Shown here: positions 25,976 to 35,252 of the stretch, in pieces
Numbering within the stretch: position 1 is the stretch's first letter
Layout: each line of letters starts with the position of its first letter
Source of the DNA: Thiogranum sp963752745
GTDB taxonomy: Bacteria; Pseudomonadota; Gammaproteobacteria; DSM-19610
Length of the DNA: 64,000 nucleotides
Direction of reading: 5' to 3'
NCBI GenBank assembly: GCA_963752745.1
Contig: CAVWAK010000040.1
Coordinates: 1-64,000, forward strand
The notes under the pieces: generated by a model
Database searches by the model: none
The model's input: the letters and a program-made list of their open reading frames with translations, nothing else
What the model was told of the DNA's origin: nothing
Program-made: the position numbers and the translations under genes

Positions 25976-27406
25976 ATGTCTGAAGACGCACCAGCGGCCA
26001 AACAGGATAAGGGTTCCCCGCCATGGGTGATGACCTTTGCCGACCTCATGTCTTTGTTGATGTGCTTTTTCGTGCTGCTGCTGTCGTTTTCGGAAATGGA
26101 CGTTTCCAAGTACAAGGAAATGGCCGGGTCGATGAAAAATGCATTTGGCGTGCAGCGCGATATCAAGGTCAAAGAGCCACCCAAGGGGATCAATGTAATC
26201 GCCCGTGAGTTCAGTCCGGGGCGTCCTGAACCGACCTTCCTCAACGTTATTCGTCAGATGACGACCGATGACCTGCGGATTAACCTGGATCTGGGTAAGG
26301 AACGTCGGCGGCCTGTGCCGACACCGAAGTCCAGAAATATTCCGGACAAGGATAAAACCTTCAAGCCTGAGGACATTGAGAAAAACAAGGCGGTCCAGCA
26401 GAAGGTACAGAAAGCCGGTCAAATGGCTGATGGCAAGCAGCGTTCCCAGGCAGCTGGTCTGACCGAAGCGCAGAAGAAGGAGCTGGCCAAAGCGAAGGCT
26501 TTGGCAGCCATGCGTTTGGACGAAAAGCTCCAGGCTGAAGAAAAGCTGGCCAGCATGCGGTTAAAACAAAATGGCAAAAATGTCACCATTGACGAGAAGT
26601 CACTGGACGAATTGCTTAAGGCCAAGGCTGATGCCAAAAAACAGAAGAAACTGAACGAAAGTGCCAGATTGATCAGCAGTGCTCTGGGTAAGGAAATCAA
26701 GGCGGGTTCGGTGGATGTCGAGACCGCTGGGCAGAAAATTATCATTCGCGTACGTGAAAAGGCTTCGTTCGGTTCCGGCCGCGCCAAATTGAAAGGCGCA
26801 TTCCGCCCTATTCTCACCCGTGTGACGCAGATATTGAAGAATTCCGAAGGCAAGATTATTGTTGCCGGTCATACTGACAATGTCCCGATTTATACGGAGC
26901 GTTTCCGCTCCAACTGGGAATTGTCATCGGCGCGCGCTGTGTCCGTGGCACACGAAATGATGCTGGCAACCAGTATTCCGTCAAACCGGTTTTTGATCCA
27001 GGGCTATGCTGATACTGATCCGGTTGCGAAAAATGATACTTCTGCAAACCGGGCGAAAAACCGGAGAGTTGAAATTATCCTGCAGCAGGGTGACGATAAA
27101 ACCTCGGACAAGCAACTCAGTGGATCAGCGAAGAAGCCATTGCCGCCAGCTGACTTGCCACGGGCGCCTGGTCTGGAGCAGACTCCAGCGGTGGCGCCGG
27201 CTAAAAAGCCCGGCAAGGCAACTGGCAAAACGACCAAACCTGCGGTGAGTGGCGCGACGAAGACGCCACCAAAGCCGAAAGCGCCAGATAAGTCATCCGG
27301 TATCCAGGTGGGTGGGTCAAAAGCTGCTGCAAAGAGCAAACAGGCGCCGGCTGAACCTGAAAAGAAGGCAGGGGAGTCGCTCGGTATCAAGGCAGGCGGG
27401 AAGTAA
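25976..27406 (+). CDS. pomB: MotB/PomB-type stator protein with long basic C-terminal tail
   Basis: A 476-residue partner of the MotA-like protein. Its single membrane helix holds the essential ion-binding Asp23 (MTFADLMSLLMCFFVLLL). After a Lys/Ala-rich helical linker (residues 100-230), the OmpA-like peptidoglycan-binding domain appears with VAGHTDNVPI near residue 297 and NRAKNRRVEI near 360. Typical MotB/PomB end soon after this domain. Here a further 105 residues follow, rich in Lys, Pro and Ala, and low in complexity. It is likely co-transcribed with pomA (31-base gap) and the PilZ gene (12-base gap). Confidence 0.87.
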   Translation: MSEDAPAAKQDKGSPPWVMTFADLMSLLMCFFVLLLSFSEMDVSKYKEMAGSMKNAFGVQRDIKVKEPPKGINVIAREFSPGRPEPTFLNVIRQMTTDDLRINLDLGKERRRPVPTPKSRNIPDKDKTFKPEDIEKNKAVQQKVQKAGQMADGKQRSQAAGLTEAQKKELAKAKALAAMRLDEKLQAEEKLASMRLKQNGKNVTIDEKSLDELLKAKADAKKQKKLNESARLISSALGKEIKAGSVDVETAGQKIIIRVREKASFGSGRAKLKGAFRPILTRVTQILKNSEGKIIVAGHTDNVPIYTERFRSNWELSSARAVSVAHEMMLATSIPSNRFLIQGYADTDPVAKNDTSANRAKNRRVEIILQQGDDKTSDKQLSGSAKKPLPPADLPRAPGLEQTPAVAPAKKPGKATGKTTKPAVSGATKTPPKPKAPDKSSGIQVGGSKAAAKSKQAPAEPEKKAGESLGIKAGGK

Positions 27407-27418
27407 ACAGGACAGAGT

Positions 27419-28018
27419 ATGAATGACGACGATCGCAGGGAATATTTTCGAATCGAGGACGAAATTGCCCTCGACTACCGTGAGGTTAATGAAGATGAAG
27501 TCGATCAGTTACTGGAGCGTATCAAGTCACGTCTAGTTGACAGATTTACCGCAGCATCCAGCTTTGCTTCGACGACACGCCAGATGGCCCATGTCATTCA
27601 CAAGGTGCAGACCCAGTCACCGGAGCTGGCGCGTTGCCTGCAGGCCATCGACCAGAAGCTGAATATGATCACCCAGTTGTTTGTAACCGAGGAAATGGAT
27701 ACTGCCCAACAGGCGACCCGCGAGGTGAGTCTCAGTGCCGGCGGTGTGGCGTTTCGCGCGCAGCATGAGCTTAAGACCGGCAGTCTGCTGGAGTTGCGTA
27801 TGGTGTTGTTCCCGGCGCTGGTGGGCATTGTGACTATCAGCCGTGTGGTTGGTTGCTCGCGTATGGAAGATGACAATACCCGGTTTCCCTGGCAGGTGGC
27901 GGTGGAGTACGAGCACTTGCGCGAGACCGATCGCGAGTTGCTGGTGCGGCATATTATGTCCAAAGAAACCGAGCAGCTACGCGCACTTCGCTCGGAAAAC
28001 GATCCAACAGGTTCCTAG
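27419..28018 (+). CDS. PilZ-domain protein
   Basis: A 199-residue cytoplasmic protein. The N-terminus has RREYFRIEDEIALDYREV, and the C-terminal half the PilZ fold with VSLSAGGVAFRAQHEL and a final strand block VAVEYEHLRETDRELLVRHI. The c-di-GMP signature (RxxxR ... D/NxSxxG) is only partly clear: RREYFR lies far from LSAGG, so direct c-di-GMP binding is uncertain. Downstream of the stator pair, it may tune motor or surface motility. It ends 4 bases inside the convergent ABC transporter end. Confidence 0.75.
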   Translation: MNDDDRREYFRIEDEIALDYREVNEDEVDQLLERIKSRLVDRFTAASSFASTTRQMAHVIHKVQTQSPELARCLQAIDQKLNMITQLFVTEEMDTAQQATREVSLSAGGVAFRAQHELKTGSLLELRMVLFPALVGIVTISRVVGCSRMEDDNTRFPWQVAVEYEHLRETDRELLVRHIMSKETEQLRALRSENDPTGS

Positions 28019-29808
28019 CTCACTGCTTGTTGTTCCGCTTCCTGTTTCTGCAGCTCCCACAGTTGTGAGTACAGTCCTTCCTGGGCAAGTAATTGCTGGT
28101 GGTTACCCTGTTCAATCAGGCGGCCATGTTCCATGACCAGAATGGTATCAGCATCGACTACCGTTGAGAGCCGGTGTGCGATAACCAGTGTCGTGTGATC
28201 GCGGGCGGCACTGCTCAGGCTTTCGAGGATGGCTTGTTCGGAATGGCTGTCCAGGCTTGAAGTGGCTTCGTCGAATACCAGGATTCTCGGGTTCTTGAGA
28301 ATGGCGCGGGCGATAGCGACGCGCTGTTTCTCGCCACCGGATAACTTAAGGCCGCGTTCGCCGACCACGGTATCATAGCCGGCGGGCAGTCTGGTTATAA
28401 AAGTATGAATGTTAGCCGCTCGGGCGGCGGCTTCGATATCGGCCTGGCTGGCACCGTGGCGGGCATAGGCGATGTTGTAGCGCAGGCTATCGTTAAACAA
28501 AACGGTGTCCTGTGGCACGATGCCGATAGCCGCACGCAGGCTTTCCTGGGTGACGGCGCGCACGTCCTGGCCATTCACCAGAATGCGTCCGGCGTCGACG
28601 TCATAGAAGCGGAACAACAGGCGCGCCAGTGTGGACTTGCCAGCGCCACTGGGTCCTACCACAGCGATTTTGTGTCCGGCAGGAATGCTGAAGCTCACGC
28701 CATGCAGAATTGGCCGCTCGGGATCATAGGCAAAGCTGACCCGGTCGAAGCGTACCTCACCCTTGCCGACGTCCAGCGCGATAGCGTCATCGCGGTTTTG
28801 AATTTCCGGCTGCAATTCCATCACATCAAACATCGCACGCATATCGGCTATGGCGTGTTTCAACTGGCTGTAAACGATGCCGAGAAAGTTCAGCGGTATA
28901 AACAGCTGCAGCAGAAAGGCGTTGATCAGCACCAGGTCACCGATCGTCAAGGTGCCGGCAACCACGCCTCTGGTGGCCAGTATCATAATCATAGTAACGC
29001 CGATGGCGATAATGCCGGCCTGACCGACATTAAGGGCTGACATCGATGTCTGGCTTTTTACCGCTGCGTCTTCCCATTCTTCCAGCGAGGCATTGTAACG
29101 GTCGAGTTCGTGCTGTTCGTTGCCGAAGTATTTAACCGTTTCGTAGTTGATCAGGCTATCAATGGCCTGGGTGTTGGCTTTCGAATCGGTCGCATTCATC
29201 TGGATGCGGTATTTCATTCGCCATTCGGTGATTTTGAAAGTGAACAGAACATAGACCACCACCGCACCGAAGGTGATAAGTGCAAACCCCGGGTCGTAGT
29301 TCTTAAGCAGGATCCCGGCGATGAGAGTTACTTCCACCAGCGTCGGTAGAATACTGAAGGCCATGTAGTTCAACATCGAGCTGACGCTGCGTGCACCGCG
29401 TTCCATGTCGCGGGAAATGCCGCCGGTCTTGCGGTCCAGGTGATATCGCAGCGACAGGCGATGCAGGTGGTCGAGCACCCGTGTGGATACCTGGCGCATG
29501 GCACCGTGGCGTACCCTGGAGAAAATTGCATCGCGCAGCTCGTTGAACAGCGAGCTGGCGAGTTTCAGCGCACCGTAAGCCAGCAGAAATGCCAGTGGCA
29601 GCACCAACTGGGTGTTTTGGGTGTCCAAGGCATCGACGATATCCTTCAGCACCAGCGGGATTCCCACATTGGCGACCTTGGCCAGAACCAGCGAACCCAG
29701 AGCGATGACCACGCGTCCACGGTAGTCCCAAAGGAAAGGTGCCAGAGATTTCAGTGTCTTAAGGTCATTACCCTGTGAGACGGGAAGTTCTGTTTGACGT
29801 GAGTGCAT
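28015..29808 (-). CDS. Atm1/HMT-type ABC exporter (permease-ATPase fusion)
   Basis: A 597-residue half-transporter with six membrane helices (residues 30-310) fused to an ATPase domain. Walker A GPSGAGKST, signature LSGGEKQR and Walker B ILVFDEATSSLD are intact. Membrane-part sequences such as LVLKDIVDALD, GAMRQVSTRVLDHLHRLSLR and RDMERGARSVSSML match the Atm1/ABCB7 group, which exports glutathione-linked sulfur or metal species. I chose the ATG at 29808; the longer frame to 30114 runs through noncoding sequence and the fmdB gene. It diverges from the fmdB-aspS unit. Confidence 0.87.
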   Translation of the reverse strand: MHSRQTELPVSQGNDLKTLKSLAPFLWDYRGRVVIALGSLVLAKVANVGIPLVLKDIVDALDTQNTQLVLPLAFLLAYGALKLASSLFNELRDAIFSRVRHGAMRQVSTRVLDHLHRLSLRYHLDRKTGGISRDMERGARSVSSMLNYMAFSILPTLVEVTLIAGILLKNYDPGFALITFGAVVVYVLFTFKITEWRMKYRIQMNATDSKANTQAIDSLINYETVKYFGNEQHELDRYNASLEEWEDAAVKSQTSMSALNVGQAGIIAIGVTMIMILATRGVVAGTLTIGDLVLINAFLLQLFIPLNFLGIVYSQLKHAIADMRAMFDVMELQPEIQNRDDAIALDVGKGEVRFDRVSFAYDPERPILHGVSFSIPAGHKIAVVGPSGAGKSTLARLLFRFYDVDAGRILVNGQDVRAVTQESLRAAIGIVPQDTVLFNDSLRYNIAYARHGASQADIEAAARAANIHTFITRLPAGYDTVVGERGLKLSGGEKQRVAIARAILKNPRILVFDEATSSLDSHSEQAILESLSSAARDHTTLVIAHRLSTVVDADTILVMEHGRLIEQGNHQQLLAQEGLYSQLWELQKQEAEQQAVS

Positions 29809-29936
29809 GGCGAGGATTGTACCTGTCTGGCACTGATTTGACGCGCTCTCGCCAGCTTGACGGTTTGCAACGGGCCTGGAGTCTGGCCGATGATTGCCTG
29901 CCCGCAGGGCCCGGCCTGTGGAATGCGCGTAAAACG

Positions 29937-29966
29937 TCGAAAATTCAGCCTGCCGGCTGTTATAAT
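29937..29966 (+). promoter_or_regulatory. Likely sigma-70 promoter of the fmdB-aspS unit
   Basis: A perfect -10 hexamer TATAAT (29961-29966) preceded by TG-rich sequence lies 35 bases before the fmdB-like start. A weak -35 TCGAAA sits 18 bases upstream. The -10 is the strong part of the call. Confidence 0.55.
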
Positions 29967-30000
29967 CGCGCGCTTTGTAAGACCGGCTGGAGTTTCGGCA

Positions 30001-30270
30001 ATGCCAATTTACGAGTACCGTTGTGCTGAATGCGGGCACGAAATGGAAAAACTGCAAAAGATCAGTGATGCCCCGCTCACCGATTGTCCCGCCTGTGGTA
30101 AACCCGGGTTGCAAAAACTGGTATCCGCGGCCGGTTTCCGCCTCAAGGGCGGGGGCTGGTATGAGACCGACTTCAAGAGTGGCAAGAAAAAAAATATTGC
30201 CAAATCAGATTCGAAGAAAGCCGGGTCGAGTAGTAAAGACGGTAAATCCTCAACTGCTGACGGCAAGTAA
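30001..30270 (+). CDS. FmdB-family zinc-ribbon protein
   Basis: An 89-residue protein starting MPIYEYRCAECGHEMEKLQK, with the FmdB zinc ribbon made of Cys pairs CAEC and CPAC, a glycine-rich GGGWYETD turn, and a Lys/Ser-rich disordered tail. The family is small and widely placed upstream of aspS in gammaproteobacteria, but its biochemical role is not established. The ATG at 30001 was chosen over upstream in-frame starts because it gives the exact family N-terminus. Confidence 0.88.
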   Translation: MPIYEYRCAECGHEMEKLQKISDAPLTDCPACGKPGLQKLVSAAGFRLKGGGWYETDFKSGKKKNIAKSDSKKAGSSSKDGKSSTADGK

Positions 30271-30334
30271 AATGAAGCTCTACCGCCTCGATAAACTGAA
30301 TATACAACGGCCATAGCCAGGAAACAGACCATCC

Positions 30335-32119
30335 ATGCGCACGCACTATTGTGGAAAACTCGATACCAGTCATCTTGATCAGGACGTTACCCTGGTCGGC
30401 TGGGCACACCGACGCCGCGACCACGGTGGCGTGATTTTTGTCGACCTGCGCGACCGCGAAGGCCGGGTGCAGGTGGTCTTTGATCCGGATACCGAAGAAA
30501 CTTTTGCCAACGCAGAACGGGTGCGCAGTGAATTTGTCCTGCAGGTAAAGGGCCGTGTGCGGCGCCGTCCGGAAGGCACCGAGAATCCCGATATGCCCAC
30601 CGGTGAAGTCGAAGTACTGGGCAAGGAGCTGTTGATTGTGAACACAGCGGAGACGCCGCCGTTTCACCTGGACGACGATACCGTGTCTGAGGAACACCGC
30701 CTGCGCTACCGTTATATCGACTTGCGCCGCCCCGAGATGCTGGAACGTATTCGTCTGCGTTCCGAGGTCACGCGCGAACTGCGTTACTTTCTGGACAGCA
30801 ATGGTTTTCTGGATATTGAAACCCCTATTCTGACCCGTGCCACGCCGGAAGGTGCCCGCGATTACCTGGTGCCCAGCCGCACGCATCCGGGCGAGTTCTT
30901 TGCGCTGCCGCAGTCGCCCCAGCTGTTCAAGCAGCTACTGATGATGTCTGGTATGGATCGCTACTATCAGATTGTGCGCTGTTTCCGTGATGAGGATTTG
31001 CGTGCCGACCGTCAGCCGGAATTCACCCAGCTGGATATCGAGACGTCGTTCCTCGACGAAGACGAAATCATGAACCTTACCGAAGGCATGATCCGCGGCT
31101 TGTTTGATAAGGTACTGGACGTAAAGCTGGATGATCCTTTCCCGCGCATGACTTACCAGGAGGCAGTGAAACGCTTTGGCTCTGATCGTCCTGACCTGCG
31201 TGTGCCGCTGGAGCTGGTCGATATCGCCGATTTGCTCGAGAACGTCGAATTCAAGGTCTTTTCCGGTCCTGCGAAGGACCCCAAGGGGCGTGTCGCTGCG
31301 TTGCGTTTACCTAAGGGTGGGGAGCTGACTCGCAAGGAAATTGATGAATACACGAAGTTTGTCGGTATTTACGGTGCCAAGGGTCTGGCCTATATCAAGG
31401 TTAACGAACTGGCCAAGGGGCGAGATGGTCTGCAGTCACCCATACTTAAATTCCTGCCCGATGAAGCAGTAGATGAAATTATGCGACGTACGGCAGCCGA
31501 AGACGGTGACCTGGTGTTCTTCGGTGCCGACAAGGCGGCTATCGTCAACGAGGCGCTGGGTGCCCTGCGCGTTAAACTTGGTGAAGACCGCGGGCTGATG
31601 GAAGGCGACTGGAAGCCGCTCTGGGTAGTGGACTTCCCGATGTTCGAATGGGATGACAACAACGGTCGCTGGAACTCACTGCATCATCCCTTTACTTCAC
31701 CCAAGGAAGAACATCTCGACTTGCTTGAGAGCGATCCGGGTAATTGCCACTCGCGTGCCTACGATATGGTGCTTAATGGCACCGAACTCGGCGGTGGTTC
31801 GATGCGTATCTACCGAACCAGTATACAGCGGAAAGTATTTGAGCTGCTTGGTATCAGCGATGAAGAAGCCGAGGACAAGTTCGGCTTCCTGCTAAATGCA
31901 CTCAAGTACGGTTGCCCGCCTCACGGCGGTCTCGCCTTTGGCCTGGATCGGCTGGTCATGCTGATGACCGGCACCCAGTCAATTCGTGAGGTGATGGCCT
32001 TCCCGAAAACCCAGACGGCCAGTTGCCCGTTGACCAGTGCACCGTCCGAGGTGCCGGCCAGCCAGTTGATGGATCTTAATATCCGCTTGCGCAAAGTACC
32101 TGAAAAACAGGAAGCCTAG
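30335..32119 (+). CDS. aspS: Aspartyl-tRNA synthetase
   Basis: A 594-residue class IIb enzyme charging tRNA with Asp. It shows the N-terminal OB anticodon-binding domain (VTLVGWAHRRRDHGGVIFVDLRD, written here only by position, residues 19-41), class II motif 2 RCFRDEDLRADRQPEF, a bacterial GAD insertion domain (residues about 290-420), and motif 3 GLAFGLDRLVMLM. Length matches E. coli AspS. Nondiscriminating Asp/Asn charging cannot be judged by eye. It precedes nudB by 16 bases. Confidence 0.96.
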   Translation: MRTHYCGKLDTSHLDQDVTLVGWAHRRRDHGGVIFVDLRDREGRVQVVFDPDTEETFANAERVRSEFVLQVKGRVRRRPEGTENPDMPTGEVEVLGKELLIVNTAETPPFHLDDDTVSEEHRLRYRYIDLRRPEMLERIRLRSEVTRELRYFLDSNGFLDIETPILTRATPEGARDYLVPSRTHPGEFFALPQSPQLFKQLLMMSGMDRYYQIVRCFRDEDLRADRQPEFTQLDIETSFLDEDEIMNLTEGMIRGLFDKVLDVKLDDPFPRMTYQEAVKRFGSDRPDLRVPLELVDIADLLENVEFKVFSGPAKDPKGRVAALRLPKGGELTRKEIDEYTKFVGIYGAKGLAYIKVNELAKGRDGLQSPILKFLPDEAVDEIMRRTAAEDGDLVFFGADKAAIVNEALGALRVKLGEDRGLMEGDWKPLWVVDFPMFEWDDNNGRWNSLHHPFTSPKEEHLDLLESDPGNCHSRAYDMVLNGTELGGGSMRIYRTSIQRKVFELLGISDEEAEDKFGFLLNALKYGCPPHGGLAFGLDRLVMLMTGTQSIREVMAFPKTQTASCPLTSAPSEVPASQLMDLNIRLRKVPEKQEA

Positions 32120-32135
32120 GGGCTTCCGTATTCAA

Positions 32136-32576
32136 TTGACTGCTGACTACAAGCGCCCCGAGTCAGTACTCGTAGTCATTTATACGACAGGTGGCGAAGT
32201 GCTGGTAATGGAACGCCGGCAGCCGGCAGGCTACTGGCAGTCGGTTACCGGCAGCCTCGAATATGGCGAGGGGGCCGGCGCGGCTGCCATACGTGAAGTG
32301 GCCGAAGAAACCGGTCTGGATGTGGCTGAGGAGCTGATTGGCTGCGGTTACCAAAACCATTTTGATATTGTCCCTGCCTGGCGAGAACGCTACGCACCGA
32401 ATGTCACCGGCAATACCGAATATGTATTCCGTGTGGTATATACCGACAGACCGGCAATCAGGATTAATCTTAAAGAACATAGCCGCTATGATTGGCTACC
32501 GGTTGCAGAAACGCTGCAGCGGGTCAGTTCCCGTACCAATCGGGAGGCTATCCGTCGTTTCGTGATGGCGGATTGA
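32136..32576 (+). CDS. nudB: Dihydroneopterin triphosphate pyrophosphatase, Nudix
   Basis: A 146-residue Nudix hydrolase that removes pyrophosphate from dihydroneopterin triphosphate in folate synthesis. The Nudix box is GSLEYGEGAGAAAIREVAEE, residues about 48-67, with the required glutamates. Its place right after aspS is the conserved NudB position in gammaproteobacteria. The start is TTG at 32136 with a weak GGGG upstream; no in-frame ATG precedes the first strand. Confidence 0.88.
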   Translation: MTADYKRPESVLVVIYTTGGEVLVMERRQPAGYWQSVTGSLEYGEGAGAAAIREVAEETGLDVAEELIGCGYQNHFDIVPAWRERYAPNVTGNTEYVFRVVYTDRPAIRINLKEHSRYDWLPVAETLQRVSSRTNREAIRRFVMAD

Positions 32577-32631
32577 TTTACCATTAACAGGTAGCGGCCA
32601 CGGTTCGGTTGCTGTTTGAGGAGAATAAGGC

Positions 32632-33732
32632 ATGCAGGCTACAGCCATTGAAGTCACATCCTACATGGCTATGAGTGATGAGGAATGCGAGGCGCGCATT
32701 GTCGAGGCGAAGCGAGCGCTGGGCGATCGCCTGGTGATTCTTGGCCATCACTACCAGCGTGATGAAGTATTCCGGCACGCTGACTTTTCCGGAGATTCCC
32801 TGAAGCTGTCACGGCAGGCGGCGAACTCCGATGCGGAGTTCATTGTTTTTTGTGGCGTGCATTTCATGGCTGAGGTGGCGGATATCCTTTCGCGCCCCGG
32901 GCAGATTTCAATTTTGCCTGACCTTGCAGCGGGCTGTTCAATGGCCGACATGGCGAATCTGGCCAAGGTCGAACGTGCGTGGCAGGAACTCTCCAGCGTG
33001 ATTGACCCCGACGAGACTGTTACGCCGGTAACGTATATTAACTCGGCAGCCGACTTAAAAGCGTTCTGTGGCGCACACGGAGGCATTGTCTGTACCTCGA
33101 CCAATGCGCGGAATGTCCTCGAGTGGTCGTTCAGCCAGCGCGAGAAAGTCCTGTTCTTCCCTGATCAACACCTGGGTCGTAATACCGGATACCGCATGGG
33201 GCTCTCGCTTGAGGAGATGGTGGTATGGGATTTCGATAAACCCATGGGCGGGCTTCAGGAAGAAGAAATCCGCGCTGCAAAAATGATTTTGTGGAAAGGG
33301 TTCTGCTCTGTGCACCAGATGTTCAAGCCGGAGCATATTGATGGCTTCAAGGAAAAATACCCCGAGGGCAAAATCATTTCCCACCCCGAATCCAGTTTCG
33401 AGGTCTGCCAGAAGTCGGACTACGTCGGTTCGACCGAATACATCATCAAGACCATACATGCTTCCGAGCCCGGTACGCGCTGGCTGGTTGGCACTGAATT
33501 GAACCTGGTCAACCGCCTGCACGAGGAATGTAAATCTGATGGCAAGTCAGTGCATTTCATGTCGCCGACTGTTTGCATGTGTTCAACCATGTTCCGTATC
33601 GACCCCCAGCACTTGCTATGGACGCTGGAAAACCTGCTTGATGGCAAGCCGGTCAACCAGGTCAAGGTACCGGAAAAAGAAGCCGCGCTGGCGCGTGCTG
33701 CGCTGACGCGTATGCTCGAAGTCTCGCCATAG
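32632..33732 (+). CDS. nadA: Quinolinate synthase A
   Basis: A 366-residue [4Fe-4S] enzyme that condenses iminoaspartate with dihydroxyacetone phosphate to quinolinate in NAD synthesis. The cluster cysteines are seen in FCGVHFMAEVADIL, VCTSTNARN and PTVCMCSTMFRI. The motif LGHHYQRDEV near residue 40 is typical. An AGGAG site lies upstream. nadB and nadC are not in this window, although nadE is at 14 kb. Confidence 0.95.
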   Translation: MQATAIEVTSYMAMSDEECEARIVEAKRALGDRLVILGHHYQRDEVFRHADFSGDSLKLSRQAANSDAEFIVFCGVHFMAEVADILSRPGQISILPDLAAGCSMADMANLAKVERAWQELSSVIDPDETVTPVTYINSAADLKAFCGAHGGIVCTSTNARNVLEWSFSQREKVLFFPDQHLGRNTGYRMGLSLEEMVVWDFDKPMGGLQEEEIRAAKMILWKGFCSVHQMFKPEHIDGFKEKYPEGKIISHPESSFEVCQKSDYVGSTEYIIKTIHASEPGTRWLVGTELNLVNRLHEECKSDGKSVHFMSPTVCMCSTMFRIDPQHLLWTLENLLDGKPVNQVKVPEKEAALARAALTRMLEVSP

Positions 33733-33908
33733 CCTTGATTGCTCGCGAACCTGCATAATTTCCCAATATTTCAAACGGTTGGTTGTGTGGCGTAAATTGC
33801 ACCCGGCTATTCAGGATGGCCAGGCAGCGGGCACTTACGTAGCTCGCTGCGCATGCTAAAATCTGCGCCTTTCGAAAATTTCACTATTCAGATCCTTGAG
33901 AGGCAGCC

Positions 33909-34655
33909 ATGGCCGGACACAGTAAATGGGCCAATATCCAACACCGCAAAAAGGCGCAGGATGCCAAGCGCGGCAAGGTTTTCACCAAATTGATTCGCGA
34001 GATTACCGTAGCGGCCCGCTCGGGAGAGCCGGATCCAGCCGGTAATCCACGCCTGCGCCTGGCAGTCGACAAGGCGCTCGGCGCCAACATGAACAAGGAC
34101 ACGATCGAACGAGCAATCAAGCGCGGCTCCGGTGCCCAGGATGGCGAGAATTTCGAAGAAATCCTCTACGAAGGCTATGGTCCTGGTGGCGCTGCAGTCA
34201 TGGTTGATTGCATGACGGATAACCGTAACCGCACGGTATCCGAGGTGAGGCATGCTTTCACCAAGGCCGGCGGTAACCTCGGTACCAGTGGTTCGGTGGC
34301 TTTTCAGTTTACCAAGACAGGCATTCTCAGTTATCCACCGGGTAGCGACGAGGATGCTGTTATGGAAGCAGCCCTGGAAGCCGGTGCCCAGGATGTGCTG
34401 GGGAATGACGATGGTTCTATCGACGTACTTACCGAACCGGACGAATTCATGAATGTGAAGGAGGCTATGGTAGCCGCCGGATTCGAGCCGGAGAACGCAG
34501 AAGTCACCATGCGTGCTGAAAACACCACGCCGCTGGATCAGCAAGATGCGGAAAAGATGATGCGTATGCTGGAAGTCCTGGAAGATCTCGACGATGTGCA
34601 GGAGGTTTACTCCAATGCGGATATCTCCGAGGAAATTCTGGCGGCATTGGGTTAA
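33909..34655 (+). CDS. yebC: YebC/PmpR-family protein
   Basis: A 248-residue cytoplasmic protein with the classic start MAGHSKWANIQHRKKAQDAKRG. Family members act as DNA-binding regulators or, in some bacteria, as ribosome-associated factors that relieve stalling. The order yebC-ruvC-ruvA is widely conserved. Length and all three domains look complete. The 176-base gap before it holds an AT-rich stretch (GCTAAAATCT near 33855) that could be its promoter. Confidence 0.94.
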   Translation: MAGHSKWANIQHRKKAQDAKRGKVFTKLIREITVAARSGEPDPAGNPRLRLAVDKALGANMNKDTIERAIKRGSGAQDGENFEEILYEGYGPGGAAVMVDCMTDNRNRTVSEVRHAFTKAGGNLGTSGSVAFQFTKTGILSYPPGSDEDAVMEAALEAGAQDVLGNDDGSIDVLTEPDEFMNVKEAMVAAGFEPENAEVTMRAENTTPLDQQDAEKMMRMLEVLEDLDDVQEVYSNADISEEILAALG

Positions 34656-34733
34656 CTGCGGGGTTGAACCAGGTCGCGCCGGGTTTTACGCATAAATTTG
34701 GTTCTGCCGTCCGCACAGACTAGAATGCCAGCA

Positions 34734-35252
34734 ATGATTCGTATCCTTGGCATAGACCCCGGCTCCCGTTTCACCGGTTACGGCCTGATCGACACTGATG
34801 GTCAGCGCGCCCGCTATGTCACCAGCGGCTGCCTGAGGGTGAATGGCGATAGCCTTCCAGAGAAGCTGGGCCTGATTTTCAGCGAATTGACTACGCTGAT
34901 TAGCGAACATAAACCTGTGCAGCTGGCTATCGAAAACGTATTCATGCACCGCAATGCCGATTCGGCTCTCAAGCTGGGCCAGGCGCGTGGCGCGGCAATC
35001 TGTGCGGGCGTCACAAGTCAGTTACCAGTTGCCGAGTACGCACCGCGCGAAATCAAGCAGGCCGTAGTTGGCAAGGGCAGTGCGGACAAACAGCAGGTAC
35101 AGCACATGGTGCGTGTATTACTGAACCTTAGCGAAACTCCCCAGGCCGATGCGGCCGATGCGTTGGCTATCGCCCTGTGCCACAGCTATCAACAGCAGGC
35201 TATCGAGCGCGTGTCCGCAGCACAAAAACTTCGCAGGGGGCGGCTGCGTTGA
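34734..35252 (+). CDS. ruvC: Holliday junction resolvase RuvC
   Basis: A 172-residue endonuclease that cuts Holliday junctions. Its acidic catalytic residues lie in LGIDPGSR (Asp8), AIENVFMHRN and QADAADALAIALCH. The ATG at 34734 gives the standard N-terminus; an earlier frame start at 34698 would add 12 odd residues. The stop overlaps the ruvA TTG start. Confidence 0.95.
   Translation: MIRILGIDPGSRFTGYGLIDTDGQRARYVTSGCLRVNGDSLPEKLGLIFSELTTLISEHKPVQLAIENVFMHRNADSALKLGQARGAAICAGVTSQLPVAEYAPREIKQAVVGKGSADKQQVQHMVRVLLNLSETPQADAADALAIALCHSYQQQAIERVSAAQKLRRGRLR

Noticed and set aside
29809..30114. N-terminal extension of the ABC exporter
   Set aside because: The 102 extra residues run across the divergent promoter and the fmdB-like gene and show no exporter features.
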